A stretch of DNA of 64,000 nt, from contig QHZB01000183.1 of the NCBI GenBank assembly GCA_003224525.1, positions 48,374-112,373 of the forward strand, written 5' to 3'. Made by a program: the position numbers and the translations under genes. How positions within the stretch are numbered: the stretch's first letter is position 1; every line of letters starts with the position of its first letter. The notes beneath the pieces were generated by a model. That model ran no database searches and was not told the origin of the DNA. It saw only the letters and a program-made list of their open reading frames with translations. This DNA is from Acidobacteriota bacterium (GTDB lineage: Bacteria; Acidobacteriota; Terriglobia; Acidiferrales; UBA7541). Shown one piece after another: positions 1 through 10,381 of this stretch.

Positions 1-735
1 ACCTGCGACCGGAACGGGTTGCGAATAGGAAAAATTCACGATGCCCTGCGGCAAATTGTTACCCGTAAAGACGAGGTTGTTTTGGATCGTCAAAGTAAAC
101 GCTTGACTGGCTGTGAGGGTAGGCGTTTTGGTGTCGCTTGCCTGAATCGTGAATGCGTATTTTCCCGGGGCCGAAGGAGTGCCCTGCAGAGCCTGCGTTT
201 TGTCTAGCGTCACCCCTGGCGGCAAAGAGCCGGAGGTGAGTGCAAACTGGATGGGCGGATATCCGCCTTGAGTATTGAACAGGGCTGAATAAGGAATGGC
301 AGTATTTCCGTCCGGCAGGAGATTGGAAGAGAAAGTCAGTGGGGCAACACAGTCTAATTCAAGGCCGACTCCTCCGGTCTGTCCAGCAGCGTCTCTTACT
401 GCGAATTGTGGGAACCAGGTGATATAGCACCCCGGAGCTGCCGTGCCGCTGATGGTTCCGTCGCTCACCAAAGCAAGGCCTGCGGGTAGGACCGAGGCGG
501 CAGTTTGTCCAGGAAACAGTGCCAGTGTCCAAGTGTACGGCGGGGTTCCACCAGTCGCCTGGAGCTTTGTGGTATATGGGGTAATAGTTACAGCTTTGGG
601 GAGACTTGTGGTGGTTACCGTCAATGGAGTCACCGGCCCGCCACCACCGGTGCTGCCTCCGCCGCAGCCGAGGAGCGTTAGCGCAGGCAACAAAGTCGCC
701 GCGAGCAAACACCATCTTGTGGCTGGGCCCGTCAC
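1..735 (-). CDS. Putative lipoprotein with repeated Ig-like (putative Ig) domains, 3' end outside window
   Basis: Manual reading of the minus frame from a GTG at 733-735: VTGPATRWCLLAATLLPALTLLGCGGGSTGGGGPVTPLTV...; lipobox-like LTLLGC followed by Gly/Ser-rich linker, then repeats such as LPPGVTLDKTQALQGTPSAPGKYAFTIQASD typical of putative-Ig domains. Frame is not listed as an ORF because it has a GTG start and runs off the edge. Confidence 0.7.
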   Translation of the reverse strand, partial: MTGPATRWCLLAATLLPALTLLGCGGGSTGGGGPVTPLTVTTTSLPKAVTITPYTTKLQATGGTPPYTWTLALFPGQTAASVLPAGLALVSDGTISGTAAPGCYITWFPQFAVRDAAGQTGGVGLELDCVAPLTFSSNLLPDGNTAIPYSALFNTQGGYPPIQFALTSGSLPPGVTLDKTQALQGTPSAPGKYAFTIQASDTKTPTLTASQAFTLTIQNNLVFTGNNLPQGIVNFSYSQPVPVAG

Positions 736-2189
736 GTCGTTTGGCGCCTTCTGATCAGCTGTTCTCCCCGGAGCCAGATCGCCCGATAGGGCTCTAAGAG
801 AGACGCACTCTCAAATGCATCAAATCTCGGCTGGGTCCCTTGCAGGGTGATGTTGAAGGAAGTTGTGGCGCCGGCAGTAATACTGACGGTGGCCGTCGAC
901 GAATATGCCCCCGGAACAGGGATTGGCGGATCAAGTGAGCCCACGCTCGACCCGCCCGCAAACCCCGAAAAAACCGATTCCACTTGTAAGGTGTAAGTGC
1001 CGGGCGGTAGTGGAATTTCAAAATGTCCAATCAAAGCCGGATCATGCGACCCGAAAGGATCGCCAAGATTGGAGCAAGTTTGCGGAGTGGGTGCGGCCGG
1101 ATTCACACACGTCACCGTTTGTCCCAGGTTTCCCGTGAACAGATATCCTGAGACGGCCGACGCCGCATTGCGCCGGGGCGAACTGGTGTTGCGCGCAATG
1201 ACGTTCACTCCTTGGGCAGGAGTCACGCCATCGGAGAAAAACACTGTTCCGCTGATTGTTCCGTAAGCCAGATTGAAACTTGTTTTTCCCACCGGTGGTG
1301 GAGATGTAACAGGATAGAGCTTTGAGATCCACGCGGCGTCATCCACAGCGAGGATGGGCAATCCGGCGGTCGTCCTGGCGGTGCAAAGACCTAAAACAGG
1401 AAACATGAGAGGCATTCCCGCGTTGTCGTCTGTCGAGCAAGTTGGGACGCCGGTTTTGATGGCATTGAGCAGAACGTCCACATTGATTTGTGAATGTCCA
1501 AGACCGATAAAATGCCCGAACTCATGCGTGAAAGCCTGATCGAATTCAGCCGCGGTCAACTCGAAATTACCTGCGTTCGGATTGTTAATCACATCCTGAA
1601 ATCTTCCGTTCAGGATGGCTCCTGCCGAAATGATTTTTCCTGTGGTCGGATTGAAAGCACACTGAAAGGCAAATCCAATGACCTCTGGAGGGAGACCAAG
1701 CCCATCGAAAATGCTGCCGTCCGCATCGAACATGATAGGGCTTTGGCCCCCGCCATTGCAGGAATTCGGATCCGGCGCCTGGCCGGTAACATCACCGGCG
1801 ACGGCGAGAAAATCATTAACTGATTTGACGTCACCGTTTGCGGGGAAGCTTCCGACCGCCAGCAGCCCACCTGCGTTGGTGAAAGAGAGACTGACCGTCG
1901 GCACCGCGGACCAATAGGCAAATAGTTTGTTCACCCTCGTGACGCTGGTAGGATTGTCGATGATCACGGGTCCGCCGTTGGGCTGTTGGCTGAGAGGTCC
2001 GCCGTCAACGCGGTATGCGATTGGCTTCGTGTTATCCCACAAAAGAGGCACACCAGAGACGCCTTCGGCTGGCCCGCCCACAGTGAGTGGCCCTCCTGCA
2101 TATACCATTTCGGTTGGCAATAGGAAAAGGCTCAGCAGTATTGCCGTGCCCTTCTTCCACAAAGCACCGTTGCTTGCTCGCTCTCTCAT
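732..2189 (-). CDS. Secreted matrixin-like (metzincin) zinc metalloprotease with C-terminal carboxypeptidase-regulatory-like domain
   Basis: Signal peptide-like N-terminus; HEFGHFIGLGHS matches HExxHxxGxxH; downstream GTISGTVFFSDGVTPAQGVNVIARN resembles a regulatory-like beta-sandwich domain. Confidence 0.8.
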   Translation of the reverse strand: MRERASNGALWKKGTAILLSLFLLPTEMVYAGGPLTVGGPAEGVSGVPLLWDNTKPIAYRVDGGPLSQQPNGGPVIIDNPTSVTRVNKLFAYWSAVPTVSLSFTNAGGLLAVGSFPANGDVKSVNDFLAVAGDVTGQAPDPNSCNGGGQSPIMFDADGSIFDGLGLPPEVIGFAFQCAFNPTTGKIISAGAILNGRFQDVINNPNAGNFELTAAEFDQAFTHEFGHFIGLGHSQINVDVLLNAIKTGVPTCSTDDNAGMPLMFPVLGLCTARTTAGLPILAVDDAAWISKLYPVTSPPPVGKTSFNLAYGTISGTVFFSDGVTPAQGVNVIARNTSSPRRNAASAVSGYLFTGNLGQTVTCVNPAAPTPQTCSNLGDPFGSHDPALIGHFEIPLPPGTYTLQVESVFSGFAGGSSVGSLDPPIPVPGAYSSTATVSITAGATTSFNITLQGTQPRFDAFESASLLEPYRAIWLRGEQLIRRRQTT

Positions 2190-2839
2190 TTCGCCGACTT
2201 CGTCGCCGCGATCGTTCGAATCAAGCTCTTCAGCTGTTCCAGGGAGGCAGCCCCCACTCCCGGGTTCAGAATCATCGCCTGGATCTCTGGCTCGACTTGC
2301 ACACTTCTGGCTTTCAGTTGGGAATCTAATCCTCGAAAAAGACCTGCGTTGCCAAACCCATTGGTCGCCATTAGCTTTCCATTGCTCGCTGACTCAATGC
2401 GGAAACGTCCCTGCTCCATTCCCGCGGGGCTAGTAAGGCCGAACTGGCTGGTCTTGTACAGAATCATCAGGAGGTGTTGTCCCGTCCGGTAGCCTAGTTC
2501 CTCTCGCAAATCCTTTCGATCGATAACGGCCTGCCGAAACGTGTAACTGTTTGTGGTGCTGCCTTTCAATGTATCTTCAACGCGTATGGCGACGATGACA
2601 GTCATCAAGTTCTTCAATTGCGCATGCGGTTCGACCGTCACACTTGTGACCCATCCCTGGACGACTGTGTCCGACTCAAGAACGAGTTCCCCGAGGTTTC
2701 TTGACAGAGTAATGGCGTTGCTCTGGGCGCATGAAGAAACGCTGAACAATAGACTGCAAACACACAACGTTAGGATTGCGAGGGCATGCGAGTTGATGAG
2801 GTGGCGGGATCTAGCTGACCAGAAAGGGAGAGGCGTCAT
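2186..2839 (-). CDS. Hypothetical secreted protein, overlaps the metalloprotease by 4 bp
   Basis: 217 aa ORF with N-terminal hydrophobic segment (LAILTLCVCSLLFSVSSC); ATGA overlap with 732..2189. Confidence 0.7.
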   Translation of the reverse strand: MTPLPFWSARSRHLINSHALAILTLCVCSLLFSVSSCAQSNAITLSRNLGELVLESDTVVQGWVTSVTVEPHAQLKNLMTVIVAIRVEDTLKGSTTNSYTFRQAVIDRKDLREELGYRTGQHLLMILYKTSQFGLTSPAGMEQGRFRIESASNGKLMATNGFGNAGLFRGLDSQLKARSVQVEPEIQAMILNPGVGAASLEQLKSLIRTIAATKSAK

Positions 2840-3052
2840 GGGAACACCGCTAGACCCGGGGGAAGTCTACGCTACGTCGCCATGAGACTATCTTTCTATA
2901 AAGGCATTGTCAAGTATCGCAAGGGACCAGGGGCTAAAGAAGAGCTGCGTTCTGTTGCGGTTGCGCAGGATTCAGGCAATTAAAAGGCTTCCGCACCACG
3001 AGTGATCGATTAGGTGGTGATAGATGCGCTCCCGTCAGAAGCCGAGACGCGA

Positions 3053-3718
3053 TCAAGATTGATCTATAAGCCGGTGGTGAATGGCATAGAGCGCCAATTC
3101 GAGGCGGTCGGAAACACCGAGCTTGTCGAAGATGTTGTGGAGATGGTTCTTGACGGTTTGTTCGGAAATGAAAAGCTTTTCGCCGATTTCCTTGTTGCGG
3201 AAGCCCTGCGCGACAAGCTGCACGATTTCTTTTTCGCGGTCGCTGAGCAACGGCTTTTCGCGGCGCGGACCTGATTCCGACGATTTCGAAAACGCCTTCA
3301 TGACCTCGGCGGTCATGCGGTTATCGAGCCAGATTTCTCCGGCATGCACGCGATGAATGCTCTTCACCAGAAGATCGGTAGCGGACTGCTTCAGCACCAC
3401 GCCTCGTGCGCCGAGACGCATGGCGCGAACGACGTCGCGATCGTCTTCCGCCGCGGTCAAAACGACGACGCGCGTGGGCAGCGTATCGAAATTGACTTCC
3501 TCGAGCACGGCCAAGCCGTCTTTATCCGGCATGCGCAGGTCGAGGAGAAGAATATCGGGCTTGAGCTTGGCGAGGAGCTTGATGCACTCCGCGCCGTTCT
3601 GGGCTTCCCCGACGATGGTGATATCTTCGTCGGCATCAAGAAGCTTCCTCAGGCCATCGCGAAAGATCGCGTGGTCATCGGCTAGTAGTACCCGTATCTG
3701 CTGTTTCGTTTTGGCCAT
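3053..3718 (-). CDS. NarL/FixJ-family response regulator (receiver + LuxR HTH)
   Basis: RVLLADDHAIFRDGLRKLL, DILLLDLRMPDKDG, C-terminal LSDREKEIVQLVAQGFRNKEIGEKLFISEQTVKNHLHNIFDKLGV. Confidence 0.95.
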   Translation of the reverse strand: MAKTKQQIRVLLADDHAIFRDGLRKLLDADEDITIVGEAQNGAECIKLLAKLKPDILLLDLRMPDKDGLAVLEEVNFDTLPTRVVVLTAAEDDRDVVRAMRLGARGVVLKQSATDLLVKSIHRVHAGEIWLDNRMTAEVMKAFSKSSESGPRREKPLLSDREKEIVQLVAQGFRNKEIGEKLFISEQTVKNHLHNIFDKLGVSDRLELALYAIHHRLIDQS

Positions 3719-3719
3719 A

Positions 3720-5390
3720 TCAACCGAGCGGAACTTCGATCGTTAGACGCGCTCCATGCCCCGGGTTCGACTCGACAGTCAAAACCCCTCCCACAGTTCG
3801 CGCGCGCTCCTTAATGGAAATGGGACCCAGCCGCAGACGATCCAATTCATCGCCGGTGAACCTGCCGGCAAAACTAAACCCCTCGCCATTATCATCCACT
3901 ACGAGTACTAGACGGCTGTCATCCTGCGACAGTTTTACCACGACATGGGAAGCCTTGGCATGCTTTTTTATGTTATTGAGTGCTTCCCGGTAAATCTGGA
4001 AAATCTCACGGCAGACGCGGTCGGGAGCGCGTAGCTGTGCCGAATCGATCAACAAATCAAGAGCGACGGTGGATTCGTTGCGGTAGCGCTCGGCGAATCC
4101 GCGCATTAGGTCGACCAGATCGGCGCTCTGTACGCGGAGCGGCCGGAGGTCCGTGACGGTCTGGCGGAGCTCCGCACCCTCGTTCTTGACGGTCTGCTGG
4201 AGGCTAGCCAGGCCGCTGACGGCCTGGTCAGGGGCGGCGGGAAGCTGACGCCGCATGACGTCCAACTGGATTTCTATGCTCAAGAGGGTCTGAAGAATCC
4301 CATCGTGGAGGTCGCGCGCGATGCGGCTGCGCTCGGCCTCGATGGCGCGGGCGCGCAAGTGCCTCAAAAGAAAGATGTTTTCCAGAGCAGGAGAGATGTG
4401 CGCGGCGATGTTTTCGAACCACGCTAAGTCCTGCTTTTGGAATGGCTTACGTCCGTTGAGGAGGAAGATCCGGCCCGTTGCCTGACCTCCTTGATCGAAG
4501 GCTACGGTGGCAAAAGAAGTGACTTTCAGCTCCTGCTGAACGGGGCCGGGCAGCCGAGGGAGGTTCTTGAGGGTCCGGCCGTCGCGCCTGTCCCAGCCAA
4601 ACCCGGAGCCAGATCCAGCCAGCGAGTTCCAGCAGATGGTGGCGTCCATATCATCCAGGAGGAAGCCGTCGGTGCGGGAAAGGGGCATGCTCTCCGGAAC
4701 CAGACGCTCGCTTTCGCCTGCCTTCATGCGCCAGAGAAAAATGCGCTCGAGATCCGTGTCGCGGTAAAGCATTAGAGCCTCTGCGGCGCCAAAGGTGGTC
4801 GCAAGTTCTTCGAGGAACAGGCGCAGCGATTCAGCCAGGCCCTGATCCACTTGTATCGTTGCACTGAGGCGCGAGAAAAACTCAATCTGCGAAGCGAACC
4901 GGCGGTTGCGATCGCCCAGAAAAGCGAGGCCCGCGCCACCTGCAAATGTGCCGACGGTAAGGCCCAGCCAGGAAACGACGCGCATCCAATGAATGTCCCC
5001 TTTCACGGCGGTGAGCAATACCAGAATCAGGGAAAGCGCACCAGCCAGCGGCAGCGTCAGTTCCAGGCCCCAACGAATGCCCGCGGCGTAACAAAGAAAC
5101 ATGTACGGGAACCAAACCGGAACCGTGGAAGGACTGGTGTACATGAAGAAGCCCAGAGCGAGAAGATCGCAGGCCAAGGGCAGGTGCCAGGAACGTTTGC
5201 GCAACAGGCGTTCAATCTGTGTAATGAGGAGTGCGGCGAGCAGATAAGCAATTAGAAAAGAAGCGGAACGGTGTGCTCCGCGCGAGGGCGGCTGCTCAAG
5301 CACCGCAAGCAGCGCCAGCAAAATAAAAATCGGGCGGGCATAAACGATCTGCCGCTCGAAATGGTGCCGGTCCGTTTGATGGGAGCTCAT
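3720..5390 (-). CDS. Membrane-anchored GAF-domain sensor histidine kinase (HisKA_3/HATPase)
   Basis: Multiple N-terminal TM segments; ERSRIARDLHDGILQTLLSIEIQLDVMRRQL (HisKA_3 H-box); LVVDDNGEGF N/G box; abuts the response regulator. Confidence 0.93.
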   Translation of the reverse strand: MSSHQTDRHHFERQIVYARPIFILLALLAVLEQPPSRGAHRSASFLIAYLLAALLITQIERLLRKRSWHLPLACDLLALGFFMYTSPSTVPVWFPYMFLCYAAGIRWGLELTLPLAGALSLILVLLTAVKGDIHWMRVVSWLGLTVGTFAGGAGLAFLGDRNRRFASQIEFFSRLSATIQVDQGLAESLRLFLEELATTFGAAEALMLYRDTDLERIFLWRMKAGESERLVPESMPLSRTDGFLLDDMDATICWNSLAGSGSGFGWDRRDGRTLKNLPRLPGPVQQELKVTSFATVAFDQGGQATGRIFLLNGRKPFQKQDLAWFENIAAHISPALENIFLLRHLRARAIEAERSRIARDLHDGILQTLLSIEIQLDVMRRQLPAAPDQAVSGLASLQQTVKNEGAELRQTVTDLRPLRVQSADLVDLMRGFAERYRNESTVALDLLIDSAQLRAPDRVCREIFQIYREALNNIKKHAKASHVVVKLSQDDSRLVLVVDDNGEGFSFAGRFTGDELDRLRLGPISIKERARTVGGVLTVESNPGHGARLTIEVPLG

Positions 5391-5709
5391 GCGCGGGGAC
5401 GCGTGTCCTATGCTTTTAGTCTAGCAAGCTGCGCGAAGTTCGTGGCACCGCGGTTTCCAGGCTGCAACGGGAGCAAAGTGGGGTGATCGATTGCCGGCCC
5501 TGTTCAAGCGTGTTACTTGTCGGGGTCAGGGTGCCCAGGCTGTAGGCGCCGAGAACAACGGAGACAAGTTTTTTGCCTTGCGTCCGAATCACTCTCGTGC
5601 GGTTGGGGCGCCCCGGAATCAGTTTCCGGGCCTATTCGGAGTTCCCCGGCGCTCGAGTTTGCGCTCCTGCTCCATGGCAGTCGAGGTTCACCATTCTCCT
5701 GTGCGGCCA

Positions 5710-6585
5710 TCAGCGAATGGGAGTCTTTCCGAGGACCTTAGGCGGCCGAGCAACGACATTGATACTGGCGCCATCGGGGATCAGCGCTTGGAGCTCGTGA
5801 ACCTGGAGCAAAACTGTCTTCCCTGTGCTCGCGTCCTCCAGCGAATAGTCCGCATCTTGCAAAAGGGCAACCAGCGCGGCAAATCCGTGACTTTGCTCGT
5901 CCTGAACGTAAGGCGACATCTCCATAAGCAAAGTAGGCCGAAACCGGGCCAAAGTTTTCGCTCCTCCCTTCAGGACCGGATATTCATGACCGTCGACGTC
6001 GATCTTAATAACATCGAGGCGATCGACACCTTGACCTTCGACGAACCCGTCCAGAGTGTCGACACGAGCGTTCGACGCGGTGCTGAGACGCCCGCGAAGT
6101 TTAGGGTGCACTGTTTCCTTTGCCAGTAGTGGCCAGCTTGCGTAGATCGTCGGTGGGAGCTGGGCCTCGATCTCTGCGGCTAGAAGAATTTGGTGAGCGT
6201 GAGTGCGCGATTCGAGTTCCGGGTTGAGGGCCAGGTTGCGCTTCAGTTTCGCGAACGCGAAGTCCGAGGGTTCGATCGCGAAGACACGGCCTGCAGGCCC
6301 GACACTTCGCGCAAGCCCGAGAGTGTGCGCGCCGATGTTGGCTCCGATATCAAAGACTACGCTGCCGGGAATGACCAGCTTCTGGAGAGCGCGGACCGTG
6401 GAGCGCTCAAACGCGCCGAGCAGATAAATGGAGAAATCAATTCCTTCCCGCAGGTCCAGACACCACTTGATGCCCCCGCGTTCCGCACTGACGCAGTCGT
6501 CCCTGCCCAGAACCGCGCGCCCCATAGCAATGGCCCGGTAGGCCAGGCCAGCCATCGCGATTTTCGTCTTGGTCGTGAGAATCAT
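5710..6585 (-). CDS. FkbM-family SAM-dependent methyltransferase
   Basis: VVFDIGANIGAHTLGLARSVGPAGRVFAIEPSDFAFAKLKRNL...DVIKIDVDGHEYPVLKGGAKTLARFRPTLLMEMSP. Confidence 0.88.
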   Translation of the reverse strand: MILTTKTKIAMAGLAYRAIAMGRAVLGRDDCVSAERGGIKWCLDLREGIDFSIYLLGAFERSTVRALQKLVIPGSVVFDIGANIGAHTLGLARSVGPAGRVFAIEPSDFAFAKLKRNLALNPELESRTHAHQILLAAEIEAQLPPTIYASWPLLAKETVHPKLRGRLSTASNARVDTLDGFVEGQGVDRLDVIKIDVDGHEYPVLKGGAKTLARFRPTLLMEMSPYVQDEQSHGFAALVALLQDADYSLEDASTGKTVLLQVHELQALIPDGASINVVARPPKVLGKTPIR

Positions 6586-6736
6586 ATCCGAGCTCGTTGG
6601 CTGCGCCCGCTTTCAGGGAAGTGCAAGCGCGCAAAAAATTCATCGTTGTAGATGTGCCGCAAAACAGGCTTTTGCTCCCATACGCGGCGATGCCTGAGGA
6701 GTTCTACCTGAGATCCCGTGTCAGTGGTCACGATCT

Positions 6737-8242
6737 CTAGCGTCTAGAACCAATTTCCGCGCTCGGCCGGAACTCATGCCAACCGAATATAGGAGGCTGG
6801 TCCTGTTTCCAAGGGGACTGCTCAGGAAAGCGCAGCATCTTCCACCCAGAGAGACAGGCCCATAGAAAGTACCAGCCATCCACCATCACTCGCATTTTCG
6901 ACTTTCCGGCGCGCCGCTCGGTGTAATGAACCGGAATCTCCAGAATGCGCAACTTAAGGCGTGCCGCTCCAAAAAGCAGATCAAAATCGCCCCAGCGCTC
7001 TACTCCTCCCAGCGGCATTCGAAGGTAATCGCGTTTCAAGAAAACTTTGGTGCCGCAGAGGGTGTCGCTGACACGTTGACGAATAACTTTGCTGGCCAGA
7101 AAACAGAATCCTTTGTTGCCAATAAAATTCGCTACCTTCATCGCCTTGCCTTGCATGGGGTATACCAGCCGCGTGCCATTGACGAAATCTGCGGTGCCTT
7201 CTTGCAGCGGCGCCAAGAACTTGAGCAACTCTTCCGGGGTAACTGCCATGTCCGCGTCCAGAATCATCAGGACATCGCCGTTTGCCGCCTCGAAGCCCGC
7301 GCGCACGGCGCCGGCTTTGCCTTGATTTTTCTCGAGCACGATTAACCGCACACGAGAATCGTGGGCCATGATCTCCTTCACTTTCTCGCAGGTTTCATCC
7401 GTGGAGCCGTCGTCCACGACAACAATCTCCGTCCAGGAACCCATTTGCGGCACCCGGCGTAAACACTCCTGGATATTCCCGGCTTCGTTATGGCAAGGAA
7501 TGACAACCGAACAAGAGAGCGGCGGACGCGCCACGCGCGGGCGCGCGGCGATGTACTGGACAGAAGAAACGAAGCAAAGTATGGGCACCTCGGGCACGAC
7601 CGCATTCAGCAAGGTCCCGATAACCGGAATGCGCTTGGGAACCGGCAGCGTGAAGCCATCTTCTACGATGTCGAAACCCTGAAGATGCAGCACGCTGCAG
7701 ATATCTTTGTTGGTAATAAAGTTTCGCGGTGATTCTGGAAAACGCAGTCCTAGTTTACTGGCCAAACGCAGCAGCGGGGCCCACAGCGGATTGTTGGTGG
7801 TGATGATCAGCAGCGTCTGTTCGCGGATCGCGGGTTTCAAACTTTCCATGGTGTCCCAAACGTCGTAAACGTAATCGAGCATGTTGGTCATCACCACGTA
7901 TTGCGGCTCGAAGGACCGCGGCAGGATCACCGAATCGACATCGACGGTATGGAACTCAAGCTGGGGATGCTTTTGCAGGGCCCGGTCGGTCAGCGCCTGC
8001 GCGAAGTTTAGCCCCATTCCCGAGCTCGGCCCCAGCGAAGCCAATAGATCGCCGACACCGCTCCCCAGTTCCAATACTTTCGATCCGGGCGGGATCATGC
8101 CTCCAATCAAGTGCGTGAGGCAGGAGTGGTAGAGAGGATTCTTGCGCTGCCACTGTTCCCAATCTGGAGCGACACGTTCGAAATAGTCTTTGATGATCGA
8201 TTTATTCACGGCCCCTCCCGCCGTGTCATGTGCACAGGCCAC
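6737..8242 (-). CDS. Fusion protein: N-terminal class I SAM methyltransferase + C-terminal GT2 family glycosyltransferase
   Basis: N-term KVLELGSGVGDLLASLGPSSGMGLN; C-term SCSVVIPCHNEAGNIQECLRRVPQMGSWTEIVVVDDGSTDETCEKV...DVLMILDADMAVTPEEL...DTLCGTKVFLKRDYLRM. Confidence 0.88.
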   Translation of the reverse strand: MACAHDTAGGAVNKSIIKDYFERVAPDWEQWQRKNPLYHSCLTHLIGGMIPPGSKVLELGSGVGDLLASLGPSSGMGLNFAQALTDRALQKHPQLEFHTVDVDSVILPRSFEPQYVVMTNMLDYVYDVWDTMESLKPAIREQTLLIITTNNPLWAPLLRLASKLGLRFPESPRNFITNKDICSVLHLQGFDIVEDGFTLPVPKRIPVIGTLLNAVVPEVPILCFVSSVQYIAARPRVARPPLSCSVVIPCHNEAGNIQECLRRVPQMGSWTEIVVVDDGSTDETCEKVKEIMAHDSRVRLIVLEKNQGKAGAVRAGFEAANGDVLMILDADMAVTPEELLKFLAPLQEGTADFVNGTRLVYPMQGKAMKVANFIGNKGFCFLASKVIRQRVSDTLCGTKVFLKRDYLRMPLGGVERWGDFDLLFGAARLKLRILEIPVHYTERRAGKSKMRVMVDGWYFLWACLSGWKMLRFPEQSPWKQDQPPIFGWHEFRPSAEIGSRR

Positions 8243-8308
8243 GTGAACCGGGCTTCACTCCAGAGATCATTTCCTCACCAGACACACATGAAACCTCATC
8301 GATGTCAC

Positions 8309-10246
8309 CTAACCGCGAGTTGGCCGCGAGGCGGTTGCGTCAGGACTAGGAATCGTCATCATGGCTCTTGATCCCGGTGATTGCGATTCACTTTCCGGGA
8401 TGCGTTCCCATATGTACGCATTCCCTTCCCCCAGCCTAACGTAGTTCGGCGATAGCACCACTGTTCGCCGGTAATGGGAGGTGAGGTAGCTGCCCATCGT
8501 CTGGTCGAAATCCGTGCCGAACCTGAGCACGCCGTGCTCCGGGAAAAGGCCATTGGACCAGACAAGATAACGGACCCGTTTCTCCGCAATCTCCCGGATG
8601 GTCTCCTCGGTCATTTTTCCGGGAACCAGAGAGCCAGGTGTAAATTGAAGAATTCGAGTGGGGCAATGCGTCCCTGAGAGGAAACACAGACTGGCATCCT
8701 CAGGAACGGAGAGAACAGCTTCGACTTTGGCGTTCTTCTCCTTCATGAATCGAATGCCCGCGCGATATTGCTCCGCCAAACTCCTTTTGACGGCGATCGT
8801 CCCGCGTTCCGTCGTCAGCGGCACGCAGCCCGCCGTTTCCGTCACGACTTTTCTGGTATAGAGCGCGGGCACCGCCAAACACCCTAGGCATAGCAGCAAC
8901 ACTGCCGGGAAAACGAAGCGGTGCCCGCTGCCGGACTGAGGAATAAGCGGACGCAGAAGTAGCAGAAAGGAGAGAACCACCGGCCCGTTATAATACATTG
9001 CGTACTCACCGGGAGTCATCCTCAGCAGGATTCGAAACGCCAAGAGGCTGGAAAAGATCAACAAGAGAATTAATCCGGGAGCGCGCGGGAGCCTTGGCTG
9101 CCGCAAGAAATACCATAAAGCGGCCATGGAAGCCACCGTAACATACAGGACCATATCTTTAGGAAAGAAGATCGCGCGTAACGTGTCATACCCGGTGACG
9201 AAAATCAGGAGGCAAGCGACTGTCGCAAGGAAGAGCACCGCCCTCAAACGAATCAAGCGCCGGTCGGTACCCTTCCAAGTCGGGATTAAATGCAGCCCTT
9301 GCCAGCATCCCAGAAAAACTAGAGTTTCCTTTGCAGCTTCGGCAAATGCGCGAAGCGACAGGATGAAGCCCGTCTGGGCGAGCCAAAATTTACCGTAAAC
9401 TTTCATGAAATAAGACGATGGCCAGGTCATGAAGTTTTCTTCCAGGATGAAGTTGACCCCGCTATCGATATCATCCAGCGGATGACCAAGGCGCAAATGA
9501 GCACTCCTGGCAGGATGGCGATCACGTCTCTGGGAATAGATCTCCATGAACGCTCCTGAACTCCGCGCGCCACGATCAAGATCCCCAGCGTGACGTAGCA
9601 CGCTGCTCCGAACTCCAATCTGAGCAGCAGTGCCGCGGCGGCAGCCATTCCCGCACCGAACATCCAGCCCCATCCCCTGGAAGAAGCGGCCTTAACGGCC
9701 AGCCAGAGAAACAAACAGGCGCTCAGGCATCCGTAGACGGCGCTATAACTGTACGGCAGAGGAAAGCTGAAAATCGTGGGGTGGAAAGCCTCCAGCAGCA
9801 CGGCTCCCGCGCTGAAACCTGCCAGCCAGGAAGACAGCGCATCCCGGTAAGATAAAGAATAATCGCTGAACCTAGCGCCGAGAGCACGCCGGCCCAGTAA
9901 AGTACTAAGTGCACGCCGAAGAGACGGAAAAGGAAACTATTCAAGTAGGGAGCGACTGGGCCATTCAAAAACCAGACATCCCGGTAGAGCATCTTCCCTT
10001 CGGAGAGGGCGGCGGCAACGTACATTTCGCGGCCGGAGTCCACTGTAAGGCTGCCCAGGTGGCCCAGGTCGCGTACCGGGAGGCGGCCCAGATAATGATC
10101 AGGGCAAGAAGACCGCCGGCGGTTGTCAGATTCCAGCGCGCTGGTGGGCCAGACGCGAGTCGCGAAAAGTACTGATCGAATAGATCCGATGCACGGGTGG
10201 CAGACCTATCCCCAACCACTTTCACCGGCAAAGTAGACGTGGCCAT
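8309..10246 (-). pseudogene. Multi-TM membrane glycosyltransferase-like gene interrupted by three apparent -1 frameshifts
   Basis: Overlapping ORFs 9965..10246, 9723..10043, 9427..9801 and 8309..9673 (successive frames) read as one membrane protein: ...WAAL/TVDSGREMYVAAALSEGKMLYRDVWFLNGPVAPYLNSFLFRLFG.../DALSSWLAGFSAGAVLLEAFHPTIFSFPLPYSYSAVYGCLSACLFLWLAV.../GVNFILEENFMTWPSSYFMKVYGKFWLAQTGF.... Confidence 0.75.
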
Positions 10247-10381
10247 TCTTTTGGAATCAAGAATAGCAACAGCGCGCTTGCGGATTGCTCCGAGTAGCGG
10301 CGGGCCGTGCCCTAGATGAAACGCCCCCCGCCCACTTTTCCATGCGTGGGAATTAGCGTAAACTAAGGTAGTTGCGCCGAT

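Noticed and set aside
6055-6082. TGTCGA...TTCGAC pair resembling the ECF42 promoter
   Set aside because: Inside the FkbM coding region and the spacing is about 8 nt instead of 16.
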